Positions 1 to 5,637 of a DNA stretch of 5,688 nucleotides are shown piece after piece; position 1 is the stretch's first letter; every line of letters starts with the position of its first letter. This stretch comes from an uncultured Fretibacterium sp. (GTDB taxonomy: Bacteria > Synergistota > Synergistia > Synergistales > Aminobacteriaceae), in contig CALGHA010000036.1 in assembly GCA_937915835.1 (NCBI GenBank), positions 1 through 5,688 of the forward strand, in the 5' to 3' direction. A model generated the notes under the pieces. The model saw only the letters and a program-made list of their open reading frames with translations. It had not been told where the DNA came from and did no database searches. Position numbers and translations under genes: made by a program.

Positions 1-851
1 GCCCAGCAAATTGCTTTCCAGTCGTTGACCGTTGCTGTTCTTACAGTTCTTAATGTCGTAGCTACTGCCTTGAAGTTCGGATATGTCTTTGCGGCTTCAC
101 CGATCATTTTTTTGTAGCCGTCAAGGTTGAGTTCCTTCAAGTTTTCGTCGTTGCCCTCAATCTGGAACCCTAAGCATGCCGTAAAATCCTCTTCGTTGCC
201 AATCATTACGTCGACATACTGCGCAACTTCTTTATTAACTTGCTGAGCTTTAGCCTGGCCACCGATTGCGCTCCACATTGACGGACGATAATTCAGGTCA
301 TAAGATACTAACGTTCCATATTTCTTGGCTGTCTTGCATGCGGCTATAACAGTTTCACAAGCCTGTTCTGAGAGTGCCGCGTAAATTCCGCCAGTGTGAA
401 GCCAGCGTACACCGAGTTCACCGAAAATATACTCAAAGTTTAATTCTTCCGGTGTCGCCTGAGAGATTGCCGTGTTAGCTCTATCTGAACAGCCAACAGC
501 TCCGCGAATTCCGAAGCCGCGTTCAGTGAAGTTAATTCCGTTTCTGCAAATTCGGCCAATTCCGTCAGTCTTCTTCCAGTAAATTAAGCTCGTGTTTACT
601 CCGCCCTGCTCAATGAAATCCTTCATTAATTTTCCGACTTCGTTATCAGCAAAAGCAGTGATTACGGCCGTATCCATTCCGAAGCATTTATGAAGCCCGC
701 GAATTACGTTATATTCTCCGCCGCCTTCCCAAGCTCTGAATGAACGCGCTGTACGTATTCTTCCCTCGCCAGGATCTAAGCGTAACATTACTTCGCCGAG
801 ACTTACAGCGTCAAATCTGCATTCACTTTTCGGCTTTACGTTTAATTGCAT
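1..851 (-). CDS. kdgK: 2-keto-3-deoxygluconate kinase (PfkB family), C-terminus cut by window edge
   Basis: Cytoplasmic sugar kinase that phosphorylates 2-keto-3-deoxygluconate to KDPG with ATP, the step before the aldolase encoded just upstream. The frame is open from the ATG at 849-851 to base 3 (283 complete codons) and continues past the left edge. Visible PfkB-family marks are GEVMLRLDP (19-27), the glycine-rich substrate-binding stretch GGGEYNV (43-49), YDLNYRP (184-190) and GNEEDF (218-223). The family's C-terminal GAGD catalytic/anion-hole motif would lie outside the window. The start follows the eda stop by 3 bases. Its ribosome binding site, AGGGGG, sits in the last codons of eda, so the two genes are co-transcribed and probably translationally coupled. 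A related PfkB sugar kinase remains possible, but the eda neighbour strongly favours KdgK. Composition resembles the neighbouring genes. Confidence 0.88.
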   Translation of the reverse strand, partial: MQLNVKPKSECRFDAVSLGEVMLRLDPGEGRIRTARSFRAWEGGGEYNVIRGLHKCFGMDTAVITAFADNEVGKLMKDFIEQGGVNTSLIYWKKTDGIGRICRNGINFTERGFGIRGAVGCSDRANTAISQATPEELNFEYIFGELGVRWLHTGGIYAALSEQACETVIAACKTAKKYGTLVSYDLNYRPSMWSAIGGQAKAQQVNKEVAQYVDVMIGNEEDFTACLGFQIEGNDENLKELNLDGYKKMIGEAAKTYPNFKAVATTLRTVRTATVNDWKAICW

Positions 852-861
852 AATTTACCCC
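852..861 (-). promoter_or_regulatory. kdgK ribosome binding site overlapping the eda stop
   Basis: Read on the minus strand, AGGGGG lies directly before and into the eda stop TAA, followed by ATT and the kdgK ATG. With only 3 bases between stop and start, ribosomes finishing eda can restart on kdgK, which keeps the two enzymes in proportion. Confidence 0.6.
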
Positions 862-1487
862 CTGATTTCCTTTACGATTGCGGCCGCCTCTTTCACAAGC
901 GCTCCGATTTTGTCCCATTCTCCGGCCGAGATTAAATCCTTCTTGACCATCCAGCTCCCGCCACAAGCGACGATACGATTATAAGCGAGATAATCACGGA
1001 CATTCTTAGCGTTAAGTCCACCGGTCGGCATAAACTTCAAGTCAACGTAAGCCGCCGCAACAGCCTTAATCATTGCAAGTCCGCCTGCTGGTTCTGCCGG
1101 GAAAAATTTTACGACTTTGAGACCGAGTTCAAGAGCCTGTTCCATTTCGCTTGGTGTCTGAGTTCCGGGAGTTACAGGAATGCTTCTATCAAGGCAATAC
1201 TGCACAATCTTGGGATTAAGTCCGGGTGAAACTATGAACTTTGCTCCGGCATTCATTGCGCGATTTGCCTGATCCTTCGTTAAGACTGTTCCGGCACCGA
1301 CGAGCATATCAGGAAATTCACGAGACATAATCTTAATGCTCTCTTCGGCGGCAGCTGTCCTGAACGTTACTTCTGCACAGGGAAGCCCATTTTCACACAG
1401 GGCTTTTGCGAGAGGGGCGGCATCTTTGGGATCATCAAGTACTACTACGGGGATTATTCCGATTTTGCTGAACTGTTCGAATATCAT
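855..1487 (-). CDS. eda: KDPG/KHG aldolase (2-dehydro-3-deoxyphosphogluconate aldolase)
   Basis: Class I aldolase that splits KDPG into pyruvate and glyceraldehyde-3-phosphate (often also KHG into pyruvate and glyoxylate). It acts in the cytoplasm as a trimeric TIM barrel. The 210-residue product has the usual family length and all key motifs: EVTFRT (39-44) with the general-base Glu39 and Arg43, GAGTVL (64-69), SPG (87-89), PGT (107-109), VVKFFPAE with the Schiff-base Lys127, PTGG (154-157) and the phosphate-binding GGSWM (176-180). The ATG at 1485-1487 is preceded by AAGGAGG (1500-1506), but the 12-base gap is longer than usual; no better in-frame start exists. It is the first gene of an operon continuing into kdgK, so it probably serves hexuronate/pectin or KDG use. 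Expression probably starts at the promoter near 1557-1584. Confidence 0.96.
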   Translation of the reverse strand: MIFEQFSKIGIIPVVVLDDPKDAAPLAKALCENGLPCAEVTFRTAAAEESIKIMSREFPDMLVGAGTVLTKDQANRAMNAGAKFIVSPGLNPKIVQYCLDRSIPVTPGTQTPSEMEQALELGLKVVKFFPAEPAGGLAMIKAVAAAYVDLKFMPTGGLNAKNVRDYLAYNRIVACGGSWMVKKDLISAGEWDKIGALVKEAAAIVKEIRG

Positions 1488-1514
1488 TTTACGAATCAGC
1501 CTCCTTCATTCATT

Positions 1515-1590
1515 ATTGAGAATAATATATTAAAATTTTGAGAATGTTTACAAGTTATTATAAGCGAAAATCATAAAGTATTGAGAGTAA
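1515..1590. repeat. Three direct repeats of a TTGAGA-type word around the eda promoter
   Basis: ATTGAGAATAA (1515-1525), TTTGAGAATGT (1537-1547) and ATTGAGAGTAA (1580-1590) lie in the same orientation. The offsets are 22 and 43 bases, about two and four helical turns. The last copy overlaps the weak -35 box; the other two lie just downstream of the predicted start point. The first copy also sits within a small dyad, ATTATT-GAG-AATAAT (1512-1526). These are candidate regulator sites; the protein is unknown. Confidence 0.35.
1557..1584 (-). promoter_or_regulatory. Likely promoter of the eda-kdgK operon
   Basis: On the minus strand there is a perfect -10 box TATAAT (1557-1562). Sixteen bases upstream is a weak -35, TCAATA (1579-1584, 3 of 6 consensus positions). 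The start point would be near 1550, giving a leader of about 63 bases. The poor -35 box suggests the promoter needs an activator or is otherwise controlled. Repeated words overlap both boxes. Inferred from sequence alone. Confidence 0.5.
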
Positions 1591-1632
1591 ATTTTACTGT
1601 TCTTAGGACATAACAAGTTAAATTTTGCATAC

Positions 1633-1661
1633 TTGACAAAGTCAGGCGAGATTGATATCAT
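1633..1661 (+). promoter_or_regulatory. Strong sigma-70-type promoter, probably for ardC
   Basis: Perfect -35 TTGACA (1633-1638), a 17-base spacer, and -10 TATCAT (1656-1661, 5 of 6 positions). The start point would be near 1668, leaving a leader of about 219 bases before the ardC start. The only plus-strand gene downstream is ardC. No equally good promoter is seen closer to it; AATAAT at 1854-1859 lacks a -35 partner. The -35 lies in an 11-bp palindrome (TGAC-AAA-GTCA, 1634-1644) and the -10 lies at the centre of a larger dyad. Confidence 0.6.
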
Positions 1662-1668
1662 ACTTGCC
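1645..1668. promoter_or_regulatory. 24-bp imperfect dyad centred on the -10 box (candidate operator)
   Basis: Outer arms GGCGAG (1645-1650) and CTTGCC (1663-1668) flank a perfect inner palindrome TGATATCA (1653-1660). All share one centre, between 1656 and 1657. Mismatches are two positions between inner and outer parts and one in the outer arms, where RNA could form a G-U pair. A symmetric site over the -10 of a strong promoter is the classic layout of a dimeric repressor operator. The repressor is not in this window. Confidence 0.45.
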
Positions 1669-1873
1669 GCATTTCAGTATTCCCCAGTAAATTGACAATT
1701 AAATATCAGACAAGACAGAAATTTTTGACACCTCAATTTGACATGTAAAGAGGCGATGAAAAACTTACACAACGATTTTATCAAGTTTACGTTTAACTCA
1801 CAATCAACCCTCTCACAATAATTCCGTTAAGACACTCACTAACAGTCCGTTGAAATAATGCAAAAAATTTTTC

Positions 1874-1879
1874 AGGAGG
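1874..1879 (+). promoter_or_regulatory. ardC ribosome binding site fixing a TTG start
   Basis: Perfect AGGAGG with 7 bases to the TTG at 1887-1889. The ardC frame has a stop at 1851, no ATG or GTG before 1887, and its next ATG only at codon 55. This site therefore decides the start. Confidence 0.85.
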
Positions 1880-1886
1880 CACAATT

Positions 1887-2822
1887 TTGAGCTGGTTTAG
1901 TGTTCAAAAATATCGCAAAGAACTCGTGAATGATTTATGTGAAGCACTCAAAAACGGTACAGCCCCTTGGCAGCAACCTTGGAGCAAGGTCGTTCAAGAA
2001 TGGCCGATAAACGCATTAACAGGACATCACTACAGTTACAACAACGCAATGAAACTTTACGCAAGAGCTAAAAGAATGGGCTACACGGATTGCCGCTGGC
2101 TCACTTACAGGCAGGCTCAAGACTTAGGAGGACACGTAAAACTCGGCGAAAAAGGAACTTACATTCAATTTTACATCGAGAATGGAGCTGTTCAAATTAC
2201 CAACGCAAAGAGAGAACCCGTGCTCAACACCAACGGCGAACCAGTTTATCGCTATCAATGGATATTGAAACGTTACGTAGTCTTCAACGCTGAACAAATT
2301 TCAGGCTTAACGCTTTACGTCCCTGAACCTCCGAAAATTCATGCTCCTGTAAAACTTTGTGAAAAAGCAGAGAGAATTTTACAGGAATCTGGCGCAAAAA
2401 TTCATCATGGCGGCGACGAAGCATATTACGATTTCGGAGATGACTTCATACAGCTTCCCAAAATTGAGGAATTTCACACTTCAGCGGATTATTACGCTAC
2501 GGCACTTCATGAGCTTTCACATTGGACAGGACATGTGAGCAGATTAAACCGCAATTTCTGTGAGAATTTTGGCAGAGAAGCATACGCCTTTGAAGAACTC
2601 GTTGCTGAGATAAGCTCAATGTTCGTTTCTGCTGAGACCGGAATTGACCAAACGCAAAAGCATTTTGACAATCACGCGGCTTATGTTTCGTCTTGGCTGG
2701 AGGTGATTAAGCAAAACAGTCAATCCCTGATTAACGCCGTAAAGTTAGCTCATCAAGCGTCAGATTTTATCTTGAAGAACGAAAGAGCACGTGAGAGAGC
2801 TGACGAGAAAAAAGCTAGCTGA
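1887..2822 (+). CDS. ardC: ArdC-family antirestriction protein (ssDNA-binding domain plus zincin metallopeptidase)
   Basis: The 311-residue product has the two-domain ArdC layout. The N-terminal part (about 7-140) matches the ArdC ssDNA-binding domain: a helical start, the APWQQPW segment (26-32), a YSYNNAMKLYARA-like stretch (49-61), and WLTYRQAQDLGGHVKLGEKG (71-90) leading to a beta region that ends in RYVVFNAEQISGL. The C-terminal part is a zincin with HELSH (208-212) followed by WTGH; Glu in FEELVAEIS (235-243) is the likely third zinc ligand. Known ArdC proteins on conjugative plasmids protect incoming DNA from restriction enzymes, probably by binding ssDNA. The TTG start is set by AGGAGG 7 bases upstream, and the end is a double stop, TGATAA. 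There are no mobility genes beside it, so it may be a remnant or a small accessory insertion between metabolic genes. It probably acts in the cytoplasm; whether it is active here is unknown. Confidence 0.88.
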   Translation: MSWFSVQKYRKELVNDLCEALKNGTAPWQQPWSKVVQEWPINALTGHHYSYNNAMKLYARAKRMGYTDCRWLTYRQAQDLGGHVKLGEKGTYIQFYIENGAVQITNAKREPVLNTNGEPVYRYQWILKRYVVFNAEQISGLTLYVPEPPKIHAPVKLCEKAERILQESGAKIHHGGDEAYYDFGDDFIQLPKIEEFHTSADYYATALHELSHWTGHVSRLNRNFCENFGREAYAFEELVAEISSMFVSAETGIDQTQKHFDNHAAYVSSWLEVIKQNSQSLINAVKLAHQASDFILKNERARERADEKKAS

Positions 2823-2835
2823 TAATCAACAAAAG

Positions 2836-2870
2836 CCCCCAGCTCGTACAAAACTGGGGGAAATTTTTTT
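2836..2870 (+). terminator. Rho-independent terminator between convergent genes, probably bidirectional
   Basis: Stem CCCCCAG (2836-2842) pairs with CTGGGGG (2854-2860) across an 11-base loop, followed by AAA and seven T on the plus strand. On the minus strand the hairpin is followed by CTTTTGTTG, a weaker T-rich tail. It lies 13 bases after the ardC stop and starts 12 bases after the stop of the minus-strand ATPase gene (stop codon 2872-2874), so it probably ends both transcripts. Confidence 0.9.
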
Positions 2871-2871
2871 A

Positions 2872-3951
2872 TTAACGTATAAATATTTTTACCTTGTTAG
2901 TATACTCATCAGAATTATCCGGCTCATGGAGAATATTTCTCGCAGCTTCAGTTAAGATAGAGTATGTTTCGCTCTCCGAAGGGTTAAAGAATTGGCCGTT
3001 GTAACGAATGATTATGTTGATTTCGGCGTTTTCTTCCGAGTATTCCAAGACTGTATTAATTTTCGGGGCTTCAAGCTCAGGGATTAATATTTGCTGGATT
3101 AACTCTGCAAGGACAAGCTGAATCGAATTTCTCAAATGCCGGGAGATCATATTTTTCTGGCAATAAGCATCAACATTTGACACCATGCCGGGAAAATCGA
3201 AATTGTTATTATTAATCGTGAACTCAAGGACTTTCAAATGTCGTATAAATCTTCGAGTTCTTTCGAGTTTAGGATGTTCAAAAATTTCTTCGGGACTTCC
3301 CTGCTCGTAAATTCCGCCGTCATCAATGTAAAATACTCGTGAAGAAATTGCGCGGGCAAAATTCATCTCATGCGTAACAATCATCATAGTTCGTCCGCTC
3401 TCTGCAAGCTCACGTATTACCGCCTGAACTTCACCGATCATCGTGGGATCTAATGCGCTCGTAGGCTCGTCGAATAATATCACTTCGGGGTTCATCGCTA
3501 AAGTTCTCGCAATCGCTATTCTCTGTTTCTGGCCGCCTGATAATTGATCCGGATAATTCAAATATTTATCGCTCAAGCCGACCATTTGTAAGAGCTTCAT
3601 TCCTTCGTCAAAAGCCGTTTGTTTGCTAATTCCCTTGAGCTTCATGGGTGAGAACATAATATTTTCTATCACTGTAAGATGCCCGAATAAATTAAACGAT
3701 TGGAAGACCATTCCCATTTTTTGCCGGACTTTCGGGACATTACAGCGCGGGCTTGTGATTTCCTCATTATAGATAAAAATTTTTCCGCCGTCAGGTTTCT
3801 CAAGAAGATTTATGCAGCGTAAGAGCGTACTTTTCCCAGTTCCTGAAGGTCCGATAATTGCGATTACATCTCCGGCGTTAATTTCAGCGTTGACATCTAA
3901 AAGCGGCTTCGCATTGGGATAAACTTTTTTAACATGTTCAAGCCTAATCAT
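2872..3951 (-). CDS. Polar-amino-acid-type ABC transporter ATPase with an extra C-terminal GHKL-like domain
   Basis: Energy-coupling ATPase of the importer whose receptor-permease is encoded just upstream; it sits on the inner face of the membrane. Counting from the ATG at 3951: Walker A GPSGTGKST (34-42), Q-loop Gln84, signature LSGGQ (137-141), Walker B VILFDEP (157-163), SALD D-loop and switch His194. This is a complete GlnQ/ArtP-type domain ending near residue 241. About 118 residues follow that normal members (roughly 240-250 aa) lack. They resemble a degenerate anti-sigma/GHKL ATPase fold, with ELIQQI and YNGQFFNP where those proteins have an N box and DxGxxFNP. The start at 3951 overlaps the permease stop as ATGATTAG and has GGAG (3961-3964) 9 bases upstream. 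An ATG at 3966, adding five residues, has a Shine-Dalgarno too close to use well. The substrate is not known. Confidence 0.9.
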   Translation of the reverse strand: MIRLEHVKKVYPNAKPLLDVNAEINAGDVIAIIGPSGTGKSTLLRCINLLEKPDGGKIFIYNEEITSPRCNVPKVRQKMGMVFQSFNLFGHLTVIENIMFSPMKLKGISKQTAFDEGMKLLQMVGLSDKYLNYPDQLSGGQKQRIAIARTLAMNPEVILFDEPTSALDPTMIGEVQAVIRELAESGRTMMIVTHEMNFARAISSRVFYIDDGGIYEQGSPEEIFEHPKLERTRRFIRHLKVLEFTINNNNFDFPGMVSNVDAYCQKNMISRHLRNSIQLVLAELIQQILIPELEAPKINTVLEYSEENAEINIIIRYNGQFFNPSESETYSILTEAARNILHEPDNSDEYTNKVKIFIR

Positions 3952-5533
3952 GATTTTTTTCTCCATATTCTCCGTTTAATTCTATATTCATCAGGTCAAT
4001 TCCCCGTAAAATATCTTCGGGCTTACGTTTGGACGGCGTAATTCTCGCGTGAATTATATTCGTAATCGTGTTTAATAATGCGGCTAAAATAAAATATATC
4101 ACAGCGACTGAGATTAACGGGAAAAATGCCTCATATGTACGACTTCTCACAATGTCGCCCATTTTCGTAAGATCCTGAACAGCGATATAGCCTACAATTG
4201 CTGTTGCCTTGACGAGTTCAGAAACTTCGGCTTTATAGCTCGGCATAAAATGTAACGCTGCTTGAGGCAAAATAATCTTGAAGAAAGTCTGCCAGTCAGT
4301 AAAACCTAATGCATAAGCCGCTTCGGTCTGACCAATGTCAACAGCTCCTGCCCCGAATTGAAGCATGCCGTAAAACGAAGAGCCGAATGTAAGTGTGAAA
4401 GCAATGATTGAGACCCATATAGCTTTTATGTCAATATGACCGAAGATTACGTAATACAAAATCATTAACAACACGACTAAAGGAGTTCCCTGAATTAGCC
4501 AGATTGAAAAATTAGTGAGGGAATTTGCGATAATATTTCCCTTGCGACATAACATGAACACGATAAAGCCGAGAATTGTCCCGAAAATTATTGATAAGAC
4601 AGTGATAATCATCGTGTTAATTATGCCATCGATAAATAATTTATATCTGTCTTCACGGAAAAATGTCCTGTTAAAGCTGGCTTTCAAGTCTTCCCAAAAT
4701 GACGACGATGACGATATTGGCGTTAATGCTTTAAGACATGCTACAACAGTCCGGCATGCATAATAAGGCTCAGACAATTTTACGTTCTCGCTTCCTTCTT
4801 CGATTACAGCAATTCCGGAAGCTCCAAAGTCAAATTTCCCTGAAGCTATCGCCGGTAATATTGCGTTAAAAGACATCGCCGTAACTTCCAAGCCGTAACC
4901 GTAAGCCTCACAGAATTTTGCAGCAATATCAATCTCAAGCCCAGCTATTTCCGTACCTCGATAATAATTAAACGGGGGATATTCACCTTCTGTTGCGAGT
5001 GAAAGAATGCCATTAGGTGCCGGAAAATTTTTGTAATCCGGAAGCGTTTTAGTCTCTTCGTCCGGGCCTGTCCATTTCGTGATTATCTTTTCGAGTTCAC
5101 CAGTTGATCTAAGAGAACGTATATATTCGCCGAGTTCATCACATAATTTATTGCCTCTTTCTGTCTTAGCAAAAACGTAAGCTACGTCGAGAGCCTCATC
5201 AATTTTGTCTTCGAGCATTGCTATACGGTTATTAGTCGAGGCCATCAGAGCGAATACAGGTTCATCAAGCAAAAAGCCCTCGATTTTATGACTGTCAAGA
5301 GCTGCGGCCATATCAGCAAAAGTATTAAAGTAGACTATTTCAGAGTTAGGAAAAGTTTCTTTAGCGAGGTCAGCCCATTCAGCTACGCCGGTTTGAACTC
5401 CGATAGGTTTGCCGTTGAGTTCAGAGACATTGTTATATTTTGCTCTGTCATCTTGTGCTTCAGAATATCGCGAGGAGAGAAAAATAACGATAAGAATTAA
5501 GCTCAACACGAAAAATAAATTGCGCTTGAACAT
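3944..5533 (-). CDS. Fused substrate-binding protein and permease of a polar-amino-acid-type ABC importer
   Basis: One 529-residue chain carries receptor and channel. Residues 1-26 are a signal or anchor (KRN, then a hydrophobic run 6-20, possible cleavage after SEA) with no lipobox Cys. Residues 36-157 match the second half of an SBP_bac_3 receptor, from SELNGKPIGVQTG to the terminal helix ELEKIITKWTG. Residues 175-271 match its first half (LSLATEGEYPPFNYY to LSEPYYACRTVVACL), so the order is circularly permuted. After a Ser-rich linker (274-278), the permease domain spans about 299-495. Membrane segments lie near 299-328, 338-365, 371-396 and 470-495, with one probably near the ATIVGYIA stretch. 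The EAA loop is GQTEAAYALG...ILPQA (401-425), which docks the ATPase. Asp90 keeps the usual amino-group ligand position, but the carboxylate-binding Arg is Gly247. It is first in the operon with the ATPase. ATG at 5533 follows AAGGGTGG. Substrate unknown. Confidence 0.9.
   Translation of the reverse strand: MFKRNLFFVLSLILIVIFLSSRYSEAQDDRAKYNNVSELNGKPIGVQTGVAEWADLAKETFPNSEIVYFNTFADMAAALDSHKIEGFLLDEPVFALMASTNNRIAMLEDKIDEALDVAYVFAKTERGNKLCDELGEYIRSLRSTGELEKIITKWTGPDEETKTLPDYKNFPAPNGILSLATEGEYPPFNYYRGTEIAGLEIDIAAKFCEAYGYGLEVTAMSFNAILPAIASGKFDFGASGIAVIEEGSENVKLSEPYYACRTVVACLKALTPISSSSSFWEDLKASFNRTFFREDRYKLFIDGIINTMIITVLSIIFGTILGFIVFMLCRKGNIIANSLTNFSIWLIQGTPLVVLLMILYYVIFGHIDIKAIWVSIIAFTLTFGSSFYGMLQFGAGAVDIGQTEAAYALGFTDWQTFFKIILPQAALHFMPSYKAEVSELVKATAIVGYIAVQDLTKMGDIVRSRTYEAFFPLISVAVIYFILAALLNTITNIIHARITPSKRKPEDILRGIDLMNIELNGEYGEKNHD
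3961..3964 (-). promoter_or_regulatory. Ribosome binding site deciding the ATPase start
   Basis: GGAG on the minus strand lies inside the end of the permease gene, 9 bases before the ATG at 3949-3951. The alternative ATG at 3964-3966 has its nearest GGAG only 3 bases away. The shorter start, with its 8-base overlap with the permease stop, is therefore preferred and implies translational coupling. Confidence 0.55.
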
Positions 5534-5566
5534 TCCGAACCACCCTTCAAAATTATTTTAGGGAAA

Positions 5567-5594
5567 ATTATAAACAAAATCCCCCCATCGTAAA
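5567..5594 (-). promoter_or_regulatory. Likely promoter of the ABC importer operon
   Basis: On the minus strand there is a perfect -10 TATAAT (5567-5572), a 16-base spacer containing a run of six G, and -35 TTTACG (5589-5594, 4 of 6 positions). The start point would be near 5560, leaving a leader of about 27 bases that holds only the ribosome binding site. The spacer overlaps the hairpin at 5579-5606. Confidence 0.55.
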
Positions 5595-5606
5595 GACAGA
5601 GGGAAT
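5573..5606 (-). terminator. Probable Rho-independent terminator of the gene at the right edge
   Basis: On the minus strand, ATTCCCTC (5606-5599) can pair with GGGGGGAT (5586-5579) over 8 pairs, two of them G-U, around a 12-base loop. It is followed by TTTTGTTTA. It begins about 30 bases past the stop of the partial upstream gene. An alternative small pairing of the same CCCT with AGGG (5617-5620) is possible but weak. Confidence 0.5.
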
Positions 5607-5637
5607 GAAAAATTTACCCTAATCAAGCGGCAAATTC

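Larger units (their letters stand above)
1488..1886. other. Divergent intergenic region between eda and ardC
   Basis: About 400 bases with no convincing gene. From left to right it holds the eda ribosome binding site (1500-1506), three TTGAGA-type direct repeats (1515-1590), the eda promoter (1557-1584, minus strand), two ACAAGTTA copies 63 bases apart (1550 and 1613), a near-consensus plus-strand promoter inside a dyad (1633-1668), three further TTGACA words (1692-1743), a G-poor stretch (about 1795-1850) and the ardC ribosome binding site (1874-1879). It is very AT-rich. I see no tRNA, terminator or attachment-site repeat in it. The eda and ardC promoters fire away from each other, with start points about 120 bases apart. 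Confidence 0.7.

Noticed and set aside
1336..1533. 65-codon plus-strand open frame over the start of eda
   Set aside because: Lies antisense to the well-supported eda gene, has no family resemblance, and crosses its ribosome binding site and leader; an antisense shadow.
1756..1821. 21-codon open frame (ATG AAA AAC ... TAA) in the ardC leader, a possible leader peptide
   Set aside because: AAGAGG is only 2 bases from the ATG, the peptide has no run of regulatory codons, and no attenuator hairpin follows it.
1862..1872. A/T palindrome (A6T5) before the ardC ribosome binding site as a terminator
   Set aside because: There is no G/C stem, and it is followed at once by AGGAGG and the start codon; simple AT-rich DNA.
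2090..2293. 67-codon plus-strand open frame inside ardC
   Set aside because: Out-of-frame shadow of a clear protein-coding gene; the product is Arg/Ser/Leu-rich with no domain.
3952..3966. Upstream ATG giving the ATPase five more residues (MEKKI)
   Set aside because: The nearest GGAG is just 3 bases from this ATG, while the ATG at 3951 has good spacing and begins with the typical MIRLEHV; the longer start is possible but less likely.
4515..4763. 82-codon plus-strand open frame opposite the permease
   Set aside because: Antisense to the EAA-type permease; its hydrophobic character only mirrors the membrane segments on the other strand.
5288..5500. 70-codon plus-strand open frame opposite the receptor N-terminus
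   Set aside because: Antisense to the receptor domain, with no ribosome binding site considered convincing and no recognisable product.
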